Below, in pieces: positions 41,171-50,168 of a stretch of 64,000 nucleotides of DNA (position 1 is its first letter; each line of letters begins with the position of its first letter). A program made the position numbers and the translations under genes. This DNA is from Micromonospora yangpuensis (GTDB lineage: Bacteria > Actinomycetota > Actinomycetes > Mycobacteriales > Micromonosporaceae): positions 2,666,001-2,730,000 of the forward strand of contig NZ_FMIA01000002.1 of NCBI RefSeq assembly GCF_900091615.1. Reading direction: 5' to 3'. Below the pieces are notes generated by a model. It worked only from the letters and a program-made list of their open reading frames with translations. It was not told the origin of the DNA and did no database searches.

Positions 41171-41306
41171 GGGACGGACGGGTCTGCCCGGCCGCTGGTC
41201 TCAGCTGCCGCGTCGCCCCCCGGGGTCGGCTCTGCCGTACCCGGCCTCCGCCACCGCCGTGCTCCACCGCCTGCGCGCGACCGGCGAGTGAGAGGGCAGG
41301 CAGACG

Positions 41307-42368
41307 ATGACCGGCGTCTCCGTCGACGAGGCGATGCGTCGCGCGAACGAACTGGCCGCGCGGGGGCTCGGCACCACCAGCCCCAACCCGGTGGTCGGCT
41401 GCGTGCTGCTGGACGCCGACGGTCAGGTCGTCGGCGAGGGCTTCCACGCCTACGCCGGCGGCCCGCACGCGGAGATCGTCGCGCTGGCCCAGGCCGGCGA
41501 GCGCGCCCGCGGCGGCACCGCGGTGATCACCCTGGAACCCTGCAACCACACCGGCCGCACCGGCCCCTGCAGCACCGCCCTGGTCTCCGCCGGCCTCGCC
41601 CGGGTGGTGATCGCGGTGGAGGACCCCGATCCGGTGGCCAAGGGCGGCGCCGACACGTTGCGCGCCGCCGGCATCCGGGTGGATCTCGGAGTACGCGCCG
41701 ACGAGGCCGAAGCCGGCAACATCGCCTGGCTCACCTCGATTCGCCGGGGCCGGCCGTACGTGATCTGGAAGTACGCGGCGACCCTCGACGGGCGGTCGGC
41801 GGCGGCCGACGGCACCAGCATGTGGATCACCTCCGAGGCGGCCCGCATGGACGTGCACGCCCTGCGCGCCACGGTCGACGCGGTGATCGCCGGGATCGGC
41901 ACCGTGCTGGCCGACGATCCCCGGCTCACCGCCCGTAACCTGCGCGACGGCAGCCTGGCCATCCGCCAGCCGCTAAGGGTGGTGGTGGACTCCTCGGGGC
42001 GTACCCCGGCCGACGCCCAGGTCCGCGACGGTGCCGCCCGGACGTGGATCGCCACCGGTGCGGAGGTCGGGGTCGACCCGGCCGGCCGGGTGGACCTCGC
42101 GGCGCTGCTCGACGCCCTGCACACCAGGGGCATCCGGGCGGCGTTGCTGGAGGGCGGCCCCCGGCTGGCCGGCGCGTTCCTCGCCGCCGGTCTGGTCGAC
42201 CGGGTGGTCGCCTACCTCGCACCCCGGCTGCTCGGCGCCGGCCCGACCGCGCTTGTCGACGCCGGGGTGCACACCATCACCGAAGCCATCGACCTGGACG
42301 TGACCGACGTGACGCAGTTCGGTCCGGACCTGAGGATCACCGCAGTACCCCGCAAGAGGGAGGGCTGA
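41307..42368 (+). CDS. ribD: bifunctional riboflavin deaminase-reductase
   Basis: This 353-residue enzyme deaminates the pyrimidine intermediate and reduces its ribosyl group. The N-terminal zinc deaminase domain has HAE at 54-56 and LEPCNHTGRTGPC at 76-88. The reductase domain from about 145 has a DGRSAAADGTSMWITSEAAR motif and LLEGGPRLAGAFLAAGLVDR. It is the first gene after the FMN riboswitch; ribE follows after one base. Confidence 0.95.
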   Translation: MTGVSVDEAMRRANELAARGLGTTSPNPVVGCVLLDADGQVVGEGFHAYAGGPHAEIVALAQAGERARGGTAVITLEPCNHTGRTGPCSTALVSAGLARVVIAVEDPDPVAKGGADTLRAAGIRVDLGVRADEAEAGNIAWLTSIRRGRPYVIWKYAATLDGRSAAADGTSMWITSEAARMDVHALRATVDAVIAGIGTVLADDPRLTARNLRDGSLAIRQPLRVVVDSSGRTPADAQVRDGAARTWIATGAEVGVDPAGRVDLAALLDALHTRGIRAALLEGGPRLAGAFLAAGLVDRVVAYLAPRLLGAGPTALVDAGVHTITEAIDLDVTDVTQFGPDLRITAVPRKREG

Positions 42369-42369
42369 C

Positions 42370-42981
42370 ATGTTCACCGGCATCGTCGAGGAACTCGGTG
42401 AGGTCGTCCGGGTGACCGGGACGGGCGGCGACTCGTCGCTGTTCGCCCTGCGTGGCCCGGTGGTCACCGCCGACGCCCGGCACGGCGACTCGATCGCCGT
42501 CAACGGGGTCTGTCTGACCGTGGTCGACGTCGACGGCGACGTCTTTACCGCCGACGTGATGGGCGAGACGCTGCGCCGCTCCGCCCTCGGCGCGCTGCGC
42601 CCCGGTGACCCGGTCAACCTGGAACGGGCCGCGACGCTCGGCAGCCGGCTCGGCGGGCACCTGGTCCAGGGCCACGTCGACGGCGTCGGCGAGGTGCTCG
42701 CCCGGGAGCCCGCCGAGCAGTGGGAGACGGTCCGCTTCCGGCTCCCCGACGCCCTGAGCCGGTACGTGGTGGAGAAGGGTTCGATCACCGTCGACGGGGT
42801 GTCGCTGACCGTCGCCGCGGTCGGCCCGGACTGGTTCACCGTCGGGCTCATCCCCACCACCCTCAAGCTGACCACGCTCGGCGCCCGAGGCGTCGGCGAC
42901 CCGGTCAACCTGGAGGTCGACGTGCTGGCCAAGTACGTCGAACGGCTCCTGGGCGCCCGCCCGGACGCGGGTGAGCGGTGA
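42370..42981 (+). CDS. ribE: riboflavin synthase alpha chain
   Basis: This 203-residue enzyme dismutates two lumazine molecules to riboflavin. It has two repeated lumazine-binding domains: [12 protein letters not shown] with [20 protein letters not shown], then [14 protein letters not shown] with [17 protein letters not shown]. The ATG start is unambiguous. It overlaps the transporter gene that follows. Confidence 0.95.
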   Translation: MFTGIVEELGEVVRVTGTGGDSSLFALRGPVVTADARHGDSIAVNGVCLTVVDVDGDVFTADVMGETLRRSALGALRPGDPVNLERAATLGSRLGGHLVQGHVDGVGEVLAREPAEQWETVRFRLPDALSRYVVEKGSITVDGVSLTVAAVGPDWFTVGLIPTTLKLTTLGARGVGDPVNLEVDVLAKYVERLLGARPDAGER

Positions 42982-43682
42982 TGGACCCGCTGAGCTGGCT
43001 ACTGCACGCCGAGCTGGTCGTGGCCGGCGCGCCGGTGCTGGTCCGCGAGATCGTCGGCAACGGCTTCGGGCTCGCCTCGGCGCTGCTCGGCCTGCGCCGG
43101 GTGGTCTGGGCCTGGCCGGTAGGCATGGTCGGCAACGCGTTGCTGCTCACCGTCTTCCTCGGCGGCGTCTTCGCCACGCCACAGGCCCACGACCTCTACG
43201 GCCAGGCCGGCCGACAGGTCTTCTTCTTCGCGGTCAGCCTCTACGGCTGGTGGCGCTGGTCGCGGACCCGTCGCTCGGGCACCGCGCCGCATGGCGCGGC
43301 GGTGACCCCCCGCTGGGCCACCGGTCGGGAGCGGCTCGGGCTGCTGGTCGTCGCCGTCCTCGGCACTGCGGTGGCGTACCCGGTGCTCGCCGCGCTCGGC
43401 TCCTGGGGGCCGCTGCCCGACGCCTGGATCCTGGTCGGCAGCCTGCTGGCCACCTACGGCATGGCCCGGGGCTGGGTCGACTTCTGGCTGATCTGGATCG
43501 CCGTCGACGCGGTCGGCGTGCCGTTACTGCTGCGCGGCGGCTTCTACCCCTCGGCGGCGATGTACCTGCTCTACGGGGGCTTCTGCGTCGCGGGTCTGGC
43601 CACCTGGTGGCGGACCTCCCGGGCGCTGTCCGCCCGGCACGCACCGGCGCTCGGCTCGACCTACTCGGAGGCTGTCGCATGA
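42981..43682 (+). CDS. ribM: PnuC/RibM-type riboflavin transporter
   Basis: This 233-residue membrane protein has about seven hydrophobic segments and PnuC-family features: [33 protein letters not shown], a YGWWRW motif, and a [12 protein letters not shown] motif. PnuC proteins transport nicotinamide riboside, thiamine or riboflavin. Its place inside an FMN-riboswitch operon points to riboflavin, as for RibM of related actinobacteria. The ATG at 42981 shares a base with the ribE stop; a GTG three bases earlier is equally possible. It overlaps ribBA by 4 bases. Confidence 0.8.
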   Translation: MDPLSWLLHAELVVAGAPVLVREIVGNGFGLASALLGLRRVVWAWPVGMVGNALLLTVFLGGVFATPQAHDLYGQAGRQVFFFAVSLYGWWRWSRTRRSGTAPHGAAVTPRWATGRERLGLLVVAVLGTAVAYPVLAALGSWGPLPDAWILVGSLLATYGMARGWVDFWLIWIAVDAVGVPLLLRGGFYPSAAMYLLYGGFCVAGLATWWRTSRALSARHAPALGSTYSEAVA

Positions 43683-44968
43683 ACGAGCAACCCACGGACG
43701 GTGCTGCCGGCATCAGCGCGTTCGGCAGCATCGAACAGGCGCTGGCGGAGATCGCCGCCGGCCGGCCGGTGGTCGTGGTCGACGACGCCGACCGGGAGAA
43801 CGAGGGCGATCTGATCTTCGCCGCCGAGCTGGCCACGCCGCAGTTGCTGGCCTTCATGGTCCGCTGGACCTCCGGCTACGTCTGCGTCCCGATCACCGAG
43901 GCGGAGGCCGACCGGCTGGACCTGCCGCCCATGCACCACACCAACCAGGACCGGCGGGGCACCGCCTACACGGTGACCGTGGACGCCCGCGAGGGCGTCG
44001 ACACCGGCATCTCCGCCGCCGACCGGGCGCACACCATCCGGCTGCTCGCCGACCCGGCGACCGGCCCGACCGACCTGGCCCGCCCCGGGCACGTGGTGCC
44101 GCTGCGCGCCCGTCCCGGCGGGGTGCTGCGCCGTCCCGGGCACACCGAGGCGGCCGTGGACCTGACCCGGCTGGCCGGGCTGCGTCCGGCCGGGGTGCTC
44201 TGCGAGCTGGTCAACGACGACGGCACCATGATGCGTCTGCCGGAGCTGGAGAAGTTCTGCGCCGAGCACTCGCTGACCCTGATCAGCATCGCCGACCTGA
44301 TCGCCTACCGGCGGCGTACCGAGAAGCAGGTGGAGCTGGCCGCGGAGGCCCGGATGCCGACCCCGCACGGGGTGTTCCGGGCCCTGGGTTACCGCACCGC
44401 GCACGACCCCGCCGAGCACGTCGCCCTGGTCATGGGTGACCTCGGCGACGGACACGACGTGCTGGTCCGGGTGCACTCCGAGTGCCTGACCGGTGACGTC
44501 TTCGGCTCGTTGCGCTGTGACTGCGGCCCACAGCTGGACGCCGCGCTGGCCCGGGTCGCCGCCGAGGGGCGGGGCGTGGTCCTCTACGTCCGGGGCCACG
44601 AGGGGCGGGGGATCGGGCTGCTGCACAAGCTGCAGGCCTACCAGTTGCAGGACACCGGCCGCGACACCGTCGACGCCAACCTCGACCTCGGCCTGCCGGC
44701 CGACGCCCGGGACTACGGCACCGGCGCGCAGATCCTCTACGACCTGGGCGTGCGCTCGATGCGGCTGCTGACCAACAACCCCGCCAAGCGGGCCGGCCTG
44801 GAGGGCTACGGCCTGACCATCCTCGGCCGCGAGGGGGTGCCCGTCCGGCCGCACCCGGAGAACGTCCGCTACCTGCGTACCAAGCGGGACCGGATGGGAC
44901 ACCTGCTCGACGGACTTGACGACCCACCAGCCGACCGCGTGACGGTCGGCGACGAGATCGGAGCATGA
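43679..44968 (+). CDS. ribBA: bifunctional DHBP synthase / GTP cyclohydrolase II
   Basis: This 429-residue enzyme makes both riboflavin precursors. The N-terminal RibB domain has [19 protein letters not shown] and the [13 protein letters not shown] and [18 protein letters not shown] blocks. The C-terminal RibA domain has the zinc motif [30 protein letters not shown] and [12 protein letters not shown]. The ATG at 43679 overlaps the transporter stop (ATGA). Longer versions of this frame running back to 42971 are shadows of the transporter gene. Confidence 0.95.
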   Translation: MNEQPTDGAAGISAFGSIEQALAEIAAGRPVVVVDDADRENEGDLIFAAELATPQLLAFMVRWTSGYVCVPITEAEADRLDLPPMHHTNQDRRGTAYTVTVDAREGVDTGISAADRAHTIRLLADPATGPTDLARPGHVVPLRARPGGVLRRPGHTEAAVDLTRLAGLRPAGVLCELVNDDGTMMRLPELEKFCAEHSLTLISIADLIAYRRRTEKQVELAAEARMPTPHGVFRALGYRTAHDPAEHVALVMGDLGDGHDVLVRVHSECLTGDVFGSLRCDCGPQLDAALARVAAEGRGVVLYVRGHEGRGIGLLHKLQAYQLQDTGRDTVDANLDLGLPADARDYGTGAQILYDLGVRSMRLLTNNPAKRAGLEGYGLTILGREGVPVRPHPENVRYLRTKRDRMGHLLDGLDDPPADRVTVGDEIGA

Positions 44969-45471
44969 TCATGGCAGGCTTCGGGGAGCCCGGGGTGGAC
45001 GCGATCGACGCCGCGGGCCTGACCGTCGGCGTGGTCGCCGCGCGGTGGCACGGCCAGTTGACCGACCACATGCTCGACCGGGCGGTGGCCGCCGCGCGGG
45101 CCTGCGGCGCCCGCCCGGTGGTGGCCCGGGTGGCCGGCTCGGTGGAGCTGCCGGTCGTCGCGCAGGCGCTGGCCCGGCGCTGTGACGTCGTGGTCGCCCT
45201 GGGCGTGGTGGTACGCGGCTCGACCGCGCACTTCGACTACGTCTGCCGGTCGGTCACCGACGGTCTGACCCGGATCGCGCTGGACGAGGGCAAGCCGGTG
45301 GCCCACGGGGTGCTCACCGTGGACACCATCGAGCAGGCCCGGGACCGGGCCGGGCTGCCCGGCTCGGCCGAGGACAAGGGCTGGTCGGCGACGGTGGCGG
45401 CGCTGGACGCGGCGCTGGCGATCCGGGGTCTGGACGCGGCCACCGGCCAGCGGGTGGGCTTCGGCGGCTGA
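44965..45471 (+). CDS. ribH: 6,7-dimethyl-8-ribityllumazine synthase
   Basis: This 168-residue enzyme forms lumazine from the two RibD/RibBA products. Markers: [51 protein letters not shown] with the catalytic His, and [16 protein letters not shown]. The RG(E/D)T(P/A)H box has Ser at its third place (RGSTAH), a minor change. ATG overlaps ribBA by 4 bases, ending an operon with every junction coupled or nearly so. Confidence 0.94.
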   Translation: MIMAGFGEPGVDAIDAAGLTVGVVAARWHGQLTDHMLDRAVAAARACGARPVVARVAGSVELPVVAQALARRCDVVVALGVVVRGSTAHFDYVCRSVTDGLTRIALDEGKPVAHGVLTVDTIEQARDRAGLPGSAEDKGWSATVAALDAALAIRGLDAATGQRVGFGG

Positions 45472-45554
45472 CCTCCCGCGGTCGGCGGCGTTTCTCCGGT
45501 GCTGCTCACCCGGCCCGCGAACGCACCTCCGCCGAGCGGTTCACTCATCGAGGT

Positions 45555-45583
45555 TGATGGATTGGGAGCGCTCCCGTAACATG
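45555..45583 (+). promoter_or_regulatory. promoter with CebR-type operator for the GH62 gene
   Basis: TTGATG (45555-45560), a 17-base spacer and TAACAT (45578-45583) form a promoter. The spacer contains TGGGAGCGCTCCCG (45564-45577), whose 12-bp perfect palindrome is the core of the CebR (LacI family) operator of Streptomyces. Repressor binding would block RNA polymerase, released by a plant oligosaccharide. The regulator gene is not in the window. Confidence 0.8.
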
Positions 45584-45659
45584 CCTGACACGGCTGTTAA
45601 CGCTCACACAACGGCGATTGTCCGACTGTGCCGGCCGTCATCCGTCAGGAGGGTGCTTC

Positions 45660-47060
45660 ATGATCAAATTGAGACCGGCGAATGTCGGCCTGGCGTCGGC
45701 CGTCGCGTTGCTGGTGCCGGCCGCGGCGGTCGTCGTGGCGCTGCCGGCCGGCGCGGCAGCTGCGGGCTGTTCGGTCAACTACACGGTGTCGTCACAGTGG
45801 GGCGGCGGATTCGGTGCCAACGTGGCGGTCACCAACCTCGGTGACCCGGTGAGCAGCTGGACGCTCACCTGGTCGTTCGGTGCCGGACAGGCGGTCACCC
45901 AGGCGTGGAACGCCACGGTGACGCAGAGCGGCTCGGCGGTCACCGCGAAGAACGTCAGCTACAACGGGGCGATCGGGGCCAACGCCAGCGTGTCGTTCGG
46001 CTTCAACGGCTCGTGGACCGGCAGCAACCCGGTGCCGGCGAGCTTCGCGTTGAACGGCGTGACCTGCACCGGCGGCGTGGCCCCGACCAACCCGCCGACC
46101 ACGCCGCCCACCACCCCACCCACCACGCCGCCGACCACCCCGCCGCCCACCAACTGCGCCCTGCCGTCGACGTACCGCTGGTCGTCGACCGGTCCGCTGG
46201 CGCAGCCGAAGTCCGGATGGGTGTCGCTGAAGGACTTCACCACCGTGCCGTACAACGGTCGGCACCTGGTCTACGCCACCACGCACGACAACGGCACGCG
46301 CTGGGGCTCGATGAACTTCGGCCTCTTCAGCAACTGGTCCGACATGGGCTCGGCCAGCCAGAACACGATGAACTCGGGCACCGTCGCCCCGTCGCTGTTC
46401 TACTTCGCCCCGAAGAACATCTGGGTGCTGGCGTACCAGTGGGGTGGGCCGGCGTTCTCCTACCGGACCTCGAACGACCCCACCAACGCCAACGGCTGGG
46501 GGCCGGCGCAGACGCTCTTCTCCGGCAGCATCTCCAACTCCGGCACCGGGCCGATCGACCAGGCGCTCATCGGTGACGGGCAGAACATGTACCTGTTCTT
46601 CGCCGGTGACAACGGGCGGATCTACCGGGCCAGCATGCCGATCGGCAACTTCCCGGGCAGCTTCGGTACGAACTACACCACGATCATGACCGACACCACG
46701 AACAACCTCTTCGAGGCGGTGCAGGTCTACAAGCTCCAGGGTGAGAACCGGTACCTCATGATCGTCGAGGCGATCGGTGCGCAGGGTCGGTACTTCCGGT
46801 CGTTCACCGCCACCAGCCTGGGTGGTACGTGGACGCCGCAGGCGGCCACCGAGAGCAACCCGTTCGCCGGCAAGGCCAACAGCGGCGCCACCTGGACCAG
46901 CGACATCAGCCACGGCGAGCTGATCCGGACCAGCGCCGACCAGACCATGACCATCGACCCCTGCAACCTGCAGCTGCTCTACCAGGGCCGGGACCCGAAC
47001 TCCGGCGGCGACTACGGGCTGCTGCCGTACCGGCCGGGTCTGCTGACCCTGCGCCGCTAG
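45660..47060 (+). CDS. secreted alpha-L-arabinofuranosidase (CBM2-GH62)
   Basis: This 466-residue exported enzyme has a signal peptide (1 to about 36, ending AGAAAAG), a CBM2-type cellulose/xylan-binding domain (about 36-138, with flanking Cys and exposed Trp residues), a Pro/Thr linker of TTPPTTPP type, and a GH62 domain from about 160. GH62 features: [62 protein letters not shown] and FEAVQVYKL. It releases arabinose from arabinoxylan. AGGAGGG lies six bases before the ATG. Confidence 0.93.
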   Translation: MIKLRPANVGLASAVALLVPAAAVVVALPAGAAAAGCSVNYTVSSQWGGGFGANVAVTNLGDPVSSWTLTWSFGAGQAVTQAWNATVTQSGSAVTAKNVSYNGAIGANASVSFGFNGSWTGSNPVPASFALNGVTCTGGVAPTNPPTTPPTTPPTTPPTTPPPTNCALPSTYRWSSTGPLAQPKSGWVSLKDFTTVPYNGRHLVYATTHDNGTRWGSMNFGLFSNWSDMGSASQNTMNSGTVAPSLFYFAPKNIWVLAYQWGGPAFSYRTSNDPTNANGWGPAQTLFSGSISNSGTGPIDQALIGDGQNMYLFFAGDNGRIYRASMPIGNFPGSFGTNYTTIMTDTTNNLFEAVQVYKLQGENRYLMIVEAIGAQGRYFRSFTATSLGGTWTPQAATESNPFAGKANSGATWTSDISHGELIRTSADQTMTIDPCNLQLLYQGRDPNSGGDYGLLPYRPGLLTLRR

Positions 47061-47115
47061 ACACCGGGGGACCCACTCCGGCAAGTGGCAGGAGGGGGTG
47101 TGCCCACCGTGAGAG

Positions 47116-47146
47116 CGGCGGGCTCGGTACCAGACCGAGCCCGCCG
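47116..47146. terminator. bidirectional terminator after the GH62 gene
   Basis: A perfect 13-bp stem (47116-47128 with 47134-47146) with a 5-base loop lies between the convergent GH62 and nucleosidase genes. Confidence 0.85.
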
Positions 47147-47725
47147 TCACGTATGACGGAGGTGCTCCCGGGTCCACTGCGCCAGCAGGCGGGCGCAGGC
47201 GTCGACGGACTCCTGCCAGGTCCGCTCCGCGCCGTCGCCGGCGGCGTCACTCACCTGCTTGACCAGCCGGACCGGCACCCCGAAGTGCTGTGCGGTGGCG
47301 GCCAGGGCGTAGCCCTCCATGTCCACCAGATCGGCGTGCCGGGCCAGCCGGTCCCGGGCGTCGTCGTCGGCGACGAACTGGTCCCCGGTGGCCAGCACCG
47401 GCCCGGTACCGGCCAGGGCCAGCGGTGCGCCGACGGTCTGCCCGGTAAGCGTCCGGAGGAAGTCGGTGTCGAGGTCGTGCTGGCGTACGCTGCTCACCTC
47501 GTGGACGCCGTGGTAGCCGGGACGCAGCGCGCCGGCCGTGCCGAGGTTGACCACCGAGGCGGGCAGCGGACCCCGGGCGAGCGTGCTGGCCAGGGCGAGC
47601 GTCGCATTGACCTTACCCATCCCGGTGAGCAGGACCGGTAGGTCGGCGTCGAGATGAACGGCCTCCTCGGCGAGGGCCAGGACGAGCAGCGGACGGTGCG
47701 GGCTGATCGTTCCGCGTAGATCCAT
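47147..47725 (-). CDS. nucleosidase of the purine phosphorylase / MTAN superfamily
   Basis: This 192-residue protein has the fold markers of MTA/SAH nucleosidases and futalosine hydrolase: VLLTGMGKVNATLALAS (ribose/phosphate side), VVNLGTAGALRPG, VDMEGYALAATAQHFGVP (the ME pair that binds ribose) and LVKQVSDAAGD (catalytic Asp). Family members average about 230 residues, so this is short at the N-terminus. The substrate could be methylthioadenosine, S-adenosylhomocysteine or futalosine. The ATG at 47725 was chosen as the start nearest the conserved core. Confidence 0.7.
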   Translation of the reverse strand: MDLRGTISPHRPLLVLALAEEAVHLDADLPVLLTGMGKVNATLALASTLARGPLPASVVNLGTAGALRPGYHGVHEVSSVRQHDLDTDFLRTLTGQTVGAPLALAGTGPVLATGDQFVADDDARDRLARHADLVDMEGYALAATAQHFGVPVRLVKQVSDAAGDGAERTWQESVDACARLLAQWTREHLRHT

Positions 47726-47832
47726 CGCGCGATGGTAGCCGGACCCGCTCTCGCCAGGAGCCACCCCTCTCGGCTCGACCAGCCTCGTCCGCCGAGGTAG
47801 TCGTGTGACTCCGTCAGGCATAAGCTGTGATT

Positions 47833-47838
47833 TATAGT
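47833..47838 (+). promoter_or_regulatory. -10 element of a probably leaderless toxin-antitoxin operon
   Basis: TATAGT at 47833-47838 lies in an AT-rich patch and ends six bases before the ATG at 47845. There is no ribosome-binding site. This spacing fits leaderless transcription; no good -35 was found. Confidence 0.5.
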
Positions 47839-47844
47839 ATCGCT

Positions 47845-48216
47845 ATGTGGCAGGTCGTCTTGCTCTCTCCAGTCGAGGACTGGTTCCTGGATCTCTGTGA
47901 ACGGGATGCCTTGACCGCGAATCGCGTCTTCGAGGCCGTCGAGATGTTGGCGGAGGCTGGGCCCGGTCTCGGCCGTCCGATGGTCGACCGGATTCAGGGC
48001 AGCCGGTTGCATAACCTGAAGGAGTTGAGGCCGGGATCGACCGGCCGGTCAGAAATCCGATTACTGTTCATGTTCGATCCCGAGCGGGAAGCGGTCGTGT
48101 TGGTCGCTGGGGACAAGGCCGGTCAGTGGAACCGCTGGTACCGGGAGAACATCCCGGTCGCGGAGCGGCGTTACGAGCAGTATCTGGTTGATCGCAAGAA
48201 CGAGGAGGCGTCATGA
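47845..48216 (+). CDS. RelE/HigB-type toxin (Gp49-like)
   Basis: This 123-residue protein resembles the phage-derived Gp49/HigB family of RelE-fold mRNA interferases: SRLHNLKELRPGS-like central strand, RLLFMFDPEREAVVLVAGDKAG and NRWYRENIP near the C-terminus. It would cleave mRNA on the ribosome when free of antitoxin. The base composition is lower in GC and codon use differs from the neighbours, a sign of recent acquisition. It overlaps the antitoxin gene by 4 bases, toxin first, as in higBA. Confidence 0.85.
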   Translation: MWQVVLLSPVEDWFLDLCERDALTANRVFEAVEMLAEAGPGLGRPMVDRIQGSRLHNLKELRPGSTGRSEIRLLFMFDPEREAVVLVAGDKAGQWNRWYRENIPVAERRYEQYLVDRKNEEAS

Positions 48217-48542
48217 CTGGCCGCCGATGGAACGACGTGAAGGCTGAGGCGATGGCTCGGCACCCTTGGTTGGTCGGTGCTGAGGCCGAGGCTGATCGCG
48301 AGAAGATCCGTGCCGAGAATCTCGGCCGCATCCGTGGACACGAGCTGGCCGAAATGCGTAAGTCCGTTGGTCTGACCCAGGCGGAGGTGGCGGTTTCCCT
48401 TGGTGTGAGCCAGGCGCGGATCTCGCAGATCGAGCACGGTCAGGTCGACAGTCTGGACACTCTCCGTGCGTACGCGGAGGCACTTGGTGCCGAGGTTTCG
48501 ATCGTCGTGTCGCGAGGGCCGATCACGCTGCGGGTCGCCTGA
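48213..48542 (+). CDS. XRE-family antitoxin (HigA-like)
   Basis: This 109-residue protein has an XRE helix-turn-helix at about 40-95: HELAEMRKSVGLTQAEVAVS, LGVSQARISQIEHG, LDTLRAYAEALGAEVSIVV. It should bind and neutralise the preceding toxin and repress their shared promoter. The ATG overlaps the toxin stop. Like the toxin gene it is less GC-biased than its surroundings. Confidence 0.85.
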   Translation: MTGRRWNDVKAEAMARHPWLVGAEAEADREKIRAENLGRIRGHELAEMRKSVGLTQAEVAVSLGVSQARISQIEHGQVDSLDTLRAYAEALGAEVSIVVSRGPITLRVA

Positions 48543-48576
48543 CGCAGGTCGGCACGCCGGGAACGGCCGGTCACGG

Positions 48577-49320
48577 TCAGAGGCGGCCGGCTTCGATGAT
48601 GCGGGCCAGGAACTGGCGGGTGCGGGGTTGGGTCGGGGCGCCGAAGAGCTGCTGCGGCGCTCCGGTCTCGATCACCCGGCCGCCGTCCAGGAAACAGACC
48701 TGGTCGGCGACGTCGCGGGCGAAGGTCATCTCGTGGGTGGCCAGCACCATCGTCGTGCCGTCGGCCTTGAGGTCGCGGATCAGGGCCAACACCTCGCCGA
48801 CCAGCTCCGGGTCCAGCGCCGAGGTGACCTCGTCGAGCAGAAGCAGCCGGGGGTTGTTGGCCAGCGCCCGGACGATCGCCACCCGCTGCTGCTGGCCGCC
48901 GGAGAGCCGGTCCGGGTACGCCCCGGCCCGGTCACCCAACCCCACCCGGTCGAGCAGTTCCCGGGCGTGCGCCTCCGCCTGCGCCCGGCTGCGGCCGTGC
49001 ACCCGGCGCGGGGCGAGCGTGACGTTGTCCAGCACGCTCAGGTGCGGAAAGAGGTTGTACGCCTGGAAGACCAGGCCGATGCGGCGGCGTACCCGGTCGG
49101 GGTCGACGCCGGGGGCGGAGATCTCCTCGCCGTCCAGCTCGATGGTGCCGTCGTCGAGGTCGTCCAGCAGGTTGACGCAGCGCAGCAGGGTCGACTTGCC
49201 CGAACCGGAGGCCCCGATCAGCGCCACCACCTCGTGTTCGGCCACGGTCAGGTCGAGCTGGTCGAGGACGACCTGCCCGCCGAAGACCTTGCGTAGCCCT
49301 CGACACCGCAACAACGCCAC
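48577..49320 (-). CDS. polar amino acid ABC transporter, ATP-binding protein
   Basis: This 247-residue ATPase is of the GlnQ/HisP type. Walker A is LIGASGSGKSTLL, the Q-loop is VFQAYNLFPHLSVLDNV, the signature is LSGGQQQRVAIVRAL, Walker B is LLLLDEVTSALDPE and the switch His is in LATHEMTFA. It energises uptake with the permease and binding protein encoded just upstream on the same strand. GTG at 49320 begins 2 bases after the permease stop; much longer frames reading back through the permease gene are shadows. Confidence 0.92.
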   Translation of the reverse strand: MALLRCRGLRKVFGGQVVLDQLDLTVAEHEVVALIGASGSGKSTLLRCVNLLDDLDDGTIELDGEEISAPGVDPDRVRRRIGLVFQAYNLFPHLSVLDNVTLAPRRVHGRSRAQAEAHARELLDRVGLGDRAGAYPDRLSGGQQQRVAIVRALANNPRLLLLDEVTSALDPELVGEVLALIRDLKADGTTMVLATHEMTFARDVADQVCFLDGGRVIETGAPQQLFGAPTQPRTRQFLARIIEAGRL

Positions 49321-49322
49321 GG

Positions 49323-50168
49323 TCAACCTCCGGACTGGCGGCGGGCGGCCCGCAGGGTCACCCGGTCGGTGACCGCGATCAGCGGGACGGCGAGCAGGAC
49401 GAAGAGCACCCCGGCCACGACGTACGGGGTGTAGTTGAAGGTCTGGGCGGTGGCGATCTGCGCGGCGCGTACCGCGTCGATCGGGCCGGCCAGACTGACC
49501 AGCCCGACGTCCTTCTGCAGCGCGACCACGTCGTTGAGCAGCGGCGGCGCGACCCGGCGGACGGCCTGCGGCAGCACCACGTGCCGCATGGTCTGCCGGT
49601 GGGTCAGCCCCAGCGAGCGGGCCGCGGCGAGTTGGCTCGGGTGCACCGACTCGATGCCGGCGCGGAACACCTCGGCCAGGTACCCGCCGTAGGTGAGCAC
49701 CAGGGCCAGCCCGCCGAGCACCAGCACCGGCGGCATGCCCTGCAACCGCAGACCGGGTGCGCCGAGGGTGAGCAGGTAGAGCACGATGATCAACGGCAGG
49801 CCCCGGAAGGTGTACGTGTAGCCGGCGGCCAGGGCTCGGACCGGGAAGAGCACCGGGCCGCGCAGGGTGCGCAGGACCGCGACGAGCAGCCCGAGTCCGA
49901 GCGCGCCGAGGGCACAGCAGACCAGCAGCCGGACGTTGAGCCAGAGCCCGGTGAGCACCGCCGGCAACGCGTCGCGGGCGATCGTCGGGTCCAGGAACGA
50001 CTCGCGTACCCGCGGCCAGCCGGGCGCGCCGGTGACCGCGACCGCCAGCAGCGTGCCGATCGCCGCCGTGGAGGCGGCGGCGACCAGCACGCTGAGCACG
50101 CTCTGCCGACGCCGGTACGCGTCGCGGGCCCGCTGGGCAGGCGACGGCAGGTGGGTCACGTCGCTCAT
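49323..50168 (-). CDS. polar amino acid ABC transporter, permease
   Basis: This 281-residue permease has about five or six hydrophobic segments and a HisMQ/GlnP-type core: GLWLNVRLLVCCALGALGLG, YTYTFRGLPLIIVLYLL (the conserved FRGxPLxVQL-like motif) and the EAA loop ESVHPSQLAAARSLGLTHRQ. A basic N-terminal tail of about 35 residues precedes the first helix. The ATG at 50168 overlaps the binding-protein stop by 4 bases. Confidence 0.9.
   Translation of the reverse strand: MSDVTHLPSPAQRARDAYRRRQSVLSVLVAAASTAAIGTLLAVAVTGAPGWPRVRESFLDPTIARDALPAVLTGLWLNVRLLVCCALGALGLGLLVAVLRTLRGPVLFPVRALAAGYTYTFRGLPLIIVLYLLTLGAPGLRLQGMPPVLVLGGLALVLTYGGYLAEVFRAGIESVHPSQLAAARSLGLTHRQTMRHVVLPQAVRRVAPPLLNDVVALQKDVGLVSLAGPIDAVRAAQIATAQTFNYTPYVVAGVLFVLLAVPLIAVTDRVTLRAARRQSGG

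Noticed and set aside
42971..43678. A long N-terminal extension of ribBA
   Set aside because: This frame crosses the transporter gene, whose own frame has clear membrane helices and PnuC motifs; RibBA homology starts at 43679.
46075..46160. DNA repeat in the GH62 gene as a mobile or regulatory repeat
   Set aside because: The repeats simply encode the TTPP linker between CBM2 and the catalytic domain, a common feature of secreted actinobacterial enzymes.
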